Shown: positions 60,064 through 64,000 of the stretch, piece after piece
How positions within the stretch are numbered: the stretch's first letter is position 1
How the letters are laid out: each line of letters starts with the position of its first letter
DNA from: Gammaproteobacteria bacterium
GTDB lineage: Bacteria > Pseudomonadota > Gammaproteobacteria > Pseudomonadales > Pseudomonadaceae
Length of the DNA stretch: 64,000 nucleotides
Assembly: GCA_018816095.1 (NCBI GenBank)
Contig: JAHIWP010000037.1
Span: forward strand, 1 to 64,000
Direction of reading: 5' to 3'
Notes under the pieces: generated by a model
What the model saw: only the letters and a program-made list of their open reading frames with translations
What the model was told of the DNA's origin: nothing
Databases searched by the model: none
Program-made: the position numbers and the translations under genes

Positions 60064-60780
60064 CTACTCCGGCACTTCGACGCTGACATGCAGGGCGTCG
60101 TGACGCCAGAACTCCAGGTCGCAATCGATCAACCGTCCATGCTGGTCGCGGTTGATCCGCACGATGCGCAGCGCCGGGCTGCCCACCGCCACCTTCAAGG
60201 CCGACGCGGCCTCGCTGTGCAGGGCCGTGGGCACCATATCGAAGCGCACCCGACCGTAATGAATGCCGTACTCGCTGGCATACAGTTCAGTCAGCGAGCG
60301 GGTCAGGTCGAAACCCAGAATGCCGGCGAAGTAATTCGGGTTGAGGTAATGCTCGACATACAGCACCAGGCGGCCATCAATCCGTCGCGCGCGGCGAATC
60401 TGATAGACGCTGGAGAGCGCTGGCAACGCCAGTAGCTGACAGATCTCGGCGCTGGCGGGAATCAACTTGGCGCTCAGCACCTCAGTGGCCGGCACCCGCC
60501 CCTGCTCGCCGACCATGGCGTGGAAATGGCTGCGCACCAACGGGTTGTAGGTCACGCGCGGCGGCGAAACAAACCAGCCGCGACGCTCCTCGCGGTAGAT
60601 CAGCCCCTGGGCCTCCAACTGGCCCAATGCCTCGCGCAGGGTGATCCGCGTGGTATCGAATACCTCACTGAGCTTGCGCTCTGCCGGCAACTGACTTCCC
60701 GACGGCAACAGGCCGTGTTCGATCTGCTCCTCCAGTGCCCGGCATATCGCTGTGACCGCCCGCGGCGCTTCATCGCGCAT
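60064..60780 (-). CDS. GntR-family (UTRA) regulator of the adjacent phosphonate-type cluster
   Basis: A 238-residue regulator with an N-terminal winged helix (AICRALEEQIEHGLLPSGSQ, then TTRITLREALGQLEAQGLI) and a C-terminal UTRA ligand domain (VYQIRRARRIDGRLVLYVEH and so on). ATG at 60780 has GGAGG upstream. It is divergent from the binding-protein gene. A palindrome TGGACTAGTCCA 15 bp in front of its start and a related one near the divergent gene point to control of both. The effector could be the transported organophosphorus compound. Confidence 0.88.
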   Translation of the reverse strand: MRDEAPRAVTAICRALEEQIEHGLLPSGSQLPAERKLSEVFDTTRITLREALGQLEAQGLIYREERRGWFVSPPRVTYNPLVRSHFHAMVGEQGRVPATEVLSAKLIPASAEICQLLALPALSSVYQIRRARRIDGRLVLYVEHYLNPNYFAGILGFDLTRSLTELYASEYGIHYGRVRFDMVPTALHSEAASALKVAVGSPALRIVRINRDQHGRLIDCDLEFWRHDALHVSVEVPE

Positions 60781-60795
60781 CAAGACCTCCATACT

Positions 60796-60807
60796 TGGAC
60801 TAGTCCA
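60796..60807. promoter_or_regulatory. palindrome TGGACTAGTCCA, candidate GntR operator (site 1)
   Basis: Perfect 12-bp palindrome 15 bp upstream of the GntR start codon. It shares nine of twelve bases with site 2, including the CTAG core and flanking TG and CCA. Confidence 0.55.
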
Positions 60808-61070
60808 GCCCCATTAAGGAGCAATAACCGCTGCCTACAGCGGCTTTAAAAGCATGTTTCAAGTTTAAGCAGTCTTGATGAACAGGCCATGACAATAATT
60901 TTTCAGCCAGCCTAATGCGCGGCACCACATGGCCTACGCGGCAATTAATCACCGGATTGCTGATGGTCTACGCTTGCGGCTCAAGCATGCACAACGCCAA
61001 AACAGGGCAATGCGATAGCGAATGCACATAAAACTGTCATTAAACGAGCCTAAATTGGCGCAAGTCTTGC

Positions 61071-61082
61071 TGATCTAGACCA
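61071..61082. promoter_or_regulatory. TGATCTAGACCA, candidate GntR operator (site 2)
   Basis: Near-palindrome 42 bp upstream of the binding-protein ATG, related to site 1 by TGnnCTAGnCCA. A fully symmetric form would be TGGTCTAGACCA. Confidence 0.55.
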
Positions 61083-61124
61083 GAACTTTTCACTGCACGC
61101 ACGTCAATCGCAAAGGAGTTTCCA

Positions 61125-62183
61125 ATGAAACAATTGCTGCTGGCTTCACTGATGGGTTCCGCCATCGCCCTGGCCACCTCCGCCATGGCTGCTGAAACGG
61201 ACTTGCAAGCACTGGAACAAGCCGCACGCGCTGAAGGCGCGGTGAACAGTGTGGGCATGCCTGACAGCTGGGCCAACTGGAAGGACACCTGGGTTGACCT
61301 GAACAAGCTGTATGGCCTGAAACACATGGACACCGACATGAGCTCGGCCCAGGAAATCGCCAAATTCGCCGCTGAAAAAGACAACGCCACCGCCGACATC
61401 GGTGACGTGGGCGCGGCCTTCGGCCCCATCGCAGTGCAGCAGGGTGTTACTCAAGCCTACAAGCCGAGCACCTGGGAACAGATTCCAGCCTGGGCCAAGG
61501 ACACCGACGGCCACTGGATGCTCGCCTACACCGGCTCCATCGCCTTTATCGTCAACAAACAACTGGTCAAAGACATCCCGCGTTCCTGGGCTGACCTGAA
61601 AACTGGCACCTATAAAGTCTCCGCCGGCGATGTCAGCACCGCCGCACAGGCAGTAAACGGCGTACTGGCTGCCGCCATCGCCATGGGCGGTAATGAAAGC
61701 AATGTGCAACCGGCTCTGGAGTTTTACGGCGAACTGGCCAAGCAAGGTCGCCTGTCGCTGGCCAACCCTACTATCCAGACCCTGGAGAAAGGTGAAGTTG
61801 AAGTTGGCGTGGTATGGGACTTTAACGGCCTGAGCTACCGCGACCAGATCGACCCCAGCCGCTTCGAAGTGCTGATCCCTTCCGATGGCTCGGTGATTTC
61901 CGGCTACAGCACCATCATCAACAAATGGGCGAAAAACCCCAACGCCGCCAAGTTGGCGCGTGAGTACATTTTGAGCGACGCCGGCCAGATCAACCTGGCC
62001 AAAGGCAACGCCCGCCCGATCCGTGCGGAACATCTGACCCTGCCCGCCGACGTACAAGCCAAGCTGTTGCCGCAGGAGCAGTACACCAAGGTGCAGCCAA
62101 TCAAGGATGCCGATGTTTGGGAAGCCACCTCCAAAGCACTGCCACGCCTGTGGCAGGAACACGTCATCATCCATATGAACTAA
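61125..62183 (+). CDS. ABC transporter periplasmic binding protein, phosphonate/2-AEP type
   Basis: A 352-residue exported binding protein with a signal peptide ending near TSAMAAE. It belongs to the extracellular solute-binding family that includes 2-aminoethylphosphonate (PhnS-like), Fe(III) and polyamine binders (VVWDFNGLSYRDQIDP, LPSDGSVISGYSTIINKWAKN-like segments; DAGQINLAKGNARPI). AAAGGAG precedes the ATG. Downstream permeases and a phosphodiesterase-like gene suggest an organophosphorus ligand, but this is inferred. A REP pair separates it from the next gene. Confidence 0.85.
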   Translation: MKQLLLASLMGSAIALATSAMAAETDLQALEQAARAEGAVNSVGMPDSWANWKDTWVDLNKLYGLKHMDTDMSSAQEIAKFAAEKDNATADIGDVGAAFGPIAVQQGVTQAYKPSTWEQIPAWAKDTDGHWMLAYTGSIAFIVNKQLVKDIPRSWADLKTGTYKVSAGDVSTAAQAVNGVLAAAIAMGGNESNVQPALEFYGELAKQGRLSLANPTIQTLEKGEVEVGVVWDFNGLSYRDQIDPSRFEVLIPSDGSVISGYSTIINKWAKNPNAAKLAREYILSDAGQINLAKGNARPIRAEHLTLPADVQAKLLPQEQYTKVQPIKDADVWEATSKALPRLWQEHVIIHMN

Positions 62184-62205
62184 CGCCACCGCGACACCAC
62201 TGAAA

Positions 62206-62266
62206 CGTAGCCCGGATGAAGTCCGGGGGAATTGCCACACATCTCCCGGATTGCATCCGGGCTACG
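62206..62266. repeat. REP-type inverted pair after the binding-protein gene
   Basis: CGTAGCCCGGATGAAGTCCG (from 62206) and CCGGATTGCATCCGGGCTACG (ending 62266) are inverted copies of the common Pseudomonas REP type. Being inside the operon, they may stabilise the binding-protein message relative to the permeases. Confidence 0.8.
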
Positions 62267-62291
62267 GCTAAACCTGCAACGAGAGAAGTAG

Positions 62292-63098
62292 ATGAACCAC
62301 AACGTCATCCTGGTGGTTCTGGATGGCTTGAGCTATCAGGTGGCCCAGCATGCGCTGGGGCACCTGCAGGCTTACTGCCATGCTGGACGCGCCGCGCTGT
62401 ACAAGCTCGACTGTGAACTCCCGGCCCTGTCACGCCCGCTGTATGAAGCGATTCTGACCGGTGTTGCGCCCATCGACAGCGGCATCGTCAATAACGATGT
62501 AACGCGCCTGTCGACCCAGCGCAGCATGTTTCATTACGCCCGTGACGCCGGGTTGATTACCGCGGCGGCGGCCTATCACTGGGTCAGCGAGCTGTATAAC
62601 CGCGCCCCGTTCCAGGCAGCGCGCGACCGTCACACGGCGGACAGCAACCTGCCGATTCAGTACGGCCACTTCTACTACGCCGACCATTACCCGGATTCGC
62701 ACCTGTTCGCCGACGCGGAAAGCCTGCGCCTGCGCCATGCGCCCAACCTGCTGCTGGTGCACCCGATGAACATTGACGATGCCGGCCACAAGCACGGCCT
62801 CGACAGTGCGCAGTACCGCAACAGCGCACGCATGGCCGATGTGCTGCTGGCCGAATATATCCAGCCCTGGCTGGACGCCGACTATCAGATTCTGGTGACC
62901 GCGGACCACGGCATGAACAACGACCGCAGCCACAACGGCCTGCTGCCGGAAGAGCGCGAAGTGCCGCTGATCGTTCTTGGTAGCGCCTTCAGCCTTGACC
63001 GCAACGCCCAGCCGAAACAGCTGGAGCTGTGCGGCACGGTTTGCGAGTTGCTTGGTGTGGCCCACGACAAACCTGTCTGCCGGGAGCTTTTATCGTGA
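62292..63098 (+). CDS. type I phosphodiesterase/nucleotide pyrophosphatase-like enzyme
   Basis: A 268-residue protein of the alkaline phosphatase superfamily without signal peptide, so probably cytosolic. VILVVLDGLS provides the first metal aspartate, the PALSRPLYEAILTG segment the nucleophile region, NIDDAGHKHG and TADHGMNNDRSHNG the other metal Asp/His residues. It is shorter than phosphonoacetate hydrolase (PhnA), a relative. It lies inside a phosphonate-type ABC cluster and overlaps the permease start (GTGA), so hydrolysis of an imported phosphonate or phosphodiester is likely. Confidence 0.8.
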   Translation: MNHNVILVVLDGLSYQVAQHALGHLQAYCHAGRAALYKLDCELPALSRPLYEAILTGVAPIDSGIVNNDVTRLSTQRSMFHYARDAGLITAAAAYHWVSELYNRAPFQAARDRHTADSNLPIQYGHFYYADHYPDSHLFADAESLRLRHAPNLLLVHPMNIDDAGHKHGLDSAQYRNSARMADVLLAEYIQPWLDADYQILVTADHGMNNDRSHNGLLPEEREVPLIVLGSAFSLDRNAQPKQLELCGTVCELLGVAHDKPVCRELLS

Positions 63099-63937
63099 TA
63101 CCTGCCCTGCGCGGCAAATGGCTGGCCTTGTTGTGCCTGCTGCCCTTTGCCCTGTTCTTTATCGCCTTTCAGATCGCCCCGCTGCTCTGGGTGGCCAGTA
63201 ACAGCCTGCACACCAGCGAAGGCTGGGGCCTGGGCAACTTCAAGGAAGCCTTTGCCTCACCCTTCTACCGCCAGGCCATCCGTCACAGCCTGGAAGTGGC
63301 GTTCTGGTCGAGCCTGATCGGCATCAGCATCGCCATTCTCGGCAGCTACTCGCTGCGCCAGGTGGACAGCCGGCTGCGCGACTTCGTCATGGCGTTTTCC
63401 AACATGACCAGCAACTTCTCCGGGGTGCCGCTGGCGTTTGCCTTTATCATCCTGCTGGGGTTCAACGGCGCGCTGACCATCCTGCTCAAGCAAGCGGGGA
63501 TCATCGAGGATTTCAACCTCTACTCGAAAACCGGCCTGATCGTGCTCTACACCTACTTCCAGATTCCTCTGGGCGTGTTGCTGCTCTACCCGGCCTTCGA
63601 CGCCCTGCGCGAAGACTGGCGTGAGTCGGCGCAATTGCTCGGCGCGAACAACTGGCAGTTCTGGCGGCATATCGGCTTGCCGGTGCTAACCCCGGCGCTG
63701 CTCGGCACCTTCGTGATTCTGCTGGCCAACGCCCTCGGCGCTTACGCCACGGTGTATGCGCTGACCACTGGCAACTTCAACATCCTGCCGATTCGGATTG
63801 CCGCCATGGTCTCCGGCGACATCTTCCTCGACCCGAACATGGCCAGTGCCCTGGCGATGATTCTGGTGGGATTGATGACCCTGATCACCATCGTTCACCA
63901 ATGGCTGCTGCGCCGGAGCTACCATGTCCCACGCTGA
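63095..63937 (+). CDS. ABC transporter permease, first of two
   Basis: Inner-membrane permease of 280 residues with six helices. The EAA-type loop DALREDWRESAQLLGANNWQ, then FWRHIGLPVLTPALLG, marks the ATPase contact site. I chose GTG at 63095, which overlaps the preceding stop as GTGA and has GGGAG nearby. The open frame continues left inside the previous gene but is not used. It is of the type found in 2-aminoethylphosphonate and spermidine/Fe(III) importers. Confidence 0.88.
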   Translation: MIPALRGKWLALLCLLPFALFFIAFQIAPLLWVASNSLHTSEGWGLGNFKEAFASPFYRQAIRHSLEVAFWSSLIGISIAILGSYSLRQVDSRLRDFVMAFSNMTSNFSGVPLAFAFIILLGFNGALTILLKQAGIIEDFNLYSKTGLIVLYTYFQIPLGVLLLYPAFDALREDWRESAQLLGANNWQFWRHIGLPVLTPALLGTFVILLANALGAYATVYALTTGNFNILPIRIAAMVSGDIFLDPNMASALAMILVGLMTLITIVHQWLLRRSYHVPR

Positions 63938-64000
63938 AAAACGCTCGCCGCTGTTCCACCAACTGGTGGTCTACAGCCTGCTGCTGATCCTCCTGCTGCC
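63924..64000 (+). CDS. ABC transporter permease, second (cut by window end)
   Basis: The reading frame starts at ATG 63924, overlapping the first permease by 14 bp, with CGGAG just upstream. The visible 25 residues begin MSHAEKRSPLFHQLVV and run into a first membrane helix (YSLLLILLL). By position it should be the partner permease. The remainder, and the ATPase, are to the right of the window. Confidence 0.75.
   Translation, partial: MSHAEKRSPLFHQLVVYSLLLILLL

Larger units (their letters stand above)
60781..61124. other. 344-bp divergent regulatory gap between GntR gene and transporter cluster
   Basis: No gene is visible. It holds the two operator-like palindromes described separately, a half-site TGGTCTA near 60963, and a small GC hairpin CCGCTG-CCTA-CAGCGG (60828-60843). 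Confidence 0.6.

Noticed and set aside
61146..62240. 364-codon open frame antisense to the binding-protein gene
   Set aside because: The plus-strand gene has a signal peptide, family motifs and a good ribosome site; this frame has none.

Overview
The window is a stretch of gammaproteobacterial chromosome that reads as Pseudomonas. Evidence for this is the gene order smc, zipA, ligA next to a GntR regulator and an AlkB-type alkane hydroxylase, an aerobic-type cob cluster behind a B12 riboswitch, napEDABC, apeB and ttcA, together with Pseudomonas-type REP sequences and a GC-rich codon use. The nap operon without napF and the REP types suggest a species other than P. aeruginosa. I cannot name the species. 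Nearly all of the DNA is coding, and most genes look like ordinary conserved chromosome genes.

Layout. 1-140: the 3' end of a group II intron, cut by the window edge. 0.5-7.6 kb: an Na+/H+ antiporter-family protein, a dCACHE chemoreceptor, an FMN reductase, and a PhoPQ/BqsRS-like two-component system with two small periplasmic PepSY-like proteins and a promoter-proximal box resembling the BqsR site. 7.8-13.6 kb: a patatin-like hydrolase, small DUF proteins, an orphan sugar-type binding protein, a nicotinamide riboside uptake/kinase pair (pnuC plus NadR-type kinase), and queD. 13.7-22.7 kb: ligA, zipA, smc, a GntR-FCD regulator and alkB. 22.7-24.7 kb: a GPx-like periplasmic protein and an MFS transporter translationally coupled to a 41-residue membrane protein. 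24.8-36.5 kb: late cobalamin biosynthesis and uptake. Transcription would run leftward from the riboswitch through btuB, a BtuN-like membrane protein, cobO, cobB, bluB, cobD, cobC and cobQ, then past a REP pair into cobP, cobU, an alpha-ribazole phosphatase and cobV. 36.6-44.0 kb: an HNH protein, an O-methyltransferase, two NlpC/P60 lipoproteins, Sir2, a Tag-like glycosylase, ttcA, a DnaJ-related protein, a Yip1 protein, SprT and a hemolysin III family protein. 44.1-49.4 kb: a CoA-dependent acid-degradation set (methylacyl-CoA racemase-like, acyl-CoA ligase, acyl-CoA dehydrogenase) divergent from an AraC regulator, with a direct repeat between them. 49.5-52.8 kb: a serine hydrolase, a SOUL protein and an MFS transporter. 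53-57.2 kb: the periplasmic nitrate reductase operon napEDABC with an ANR/FNR-like box. 57.4-60.0 kb: a phosphopantetheinyl transferase, apeB and gmhA. 60.1-64.0 kb: a GntR-UTRA regulator divergent from a phosphonate-type ABC transport cluster (binding protein, a type I phosphodiesterase-like enzyme and two permeases, the last one cut by the window end). Near-identical palindromes sit in front of both transcription units.

No CRISPR array, prophage, complete insertion sequence, rRNA or tRNA gene was recognised. I found no obviously new defence or mobile system. The best leads are regulatory DNA (the paired TGnnCTAGnCCA operators, the AraC direct repeat, the BqsR-like box), the coupled 41-residue membrane protein, the phosphonate-type cluster carrying a phosphodiesterase, and the group II intron remnant at the left edge.
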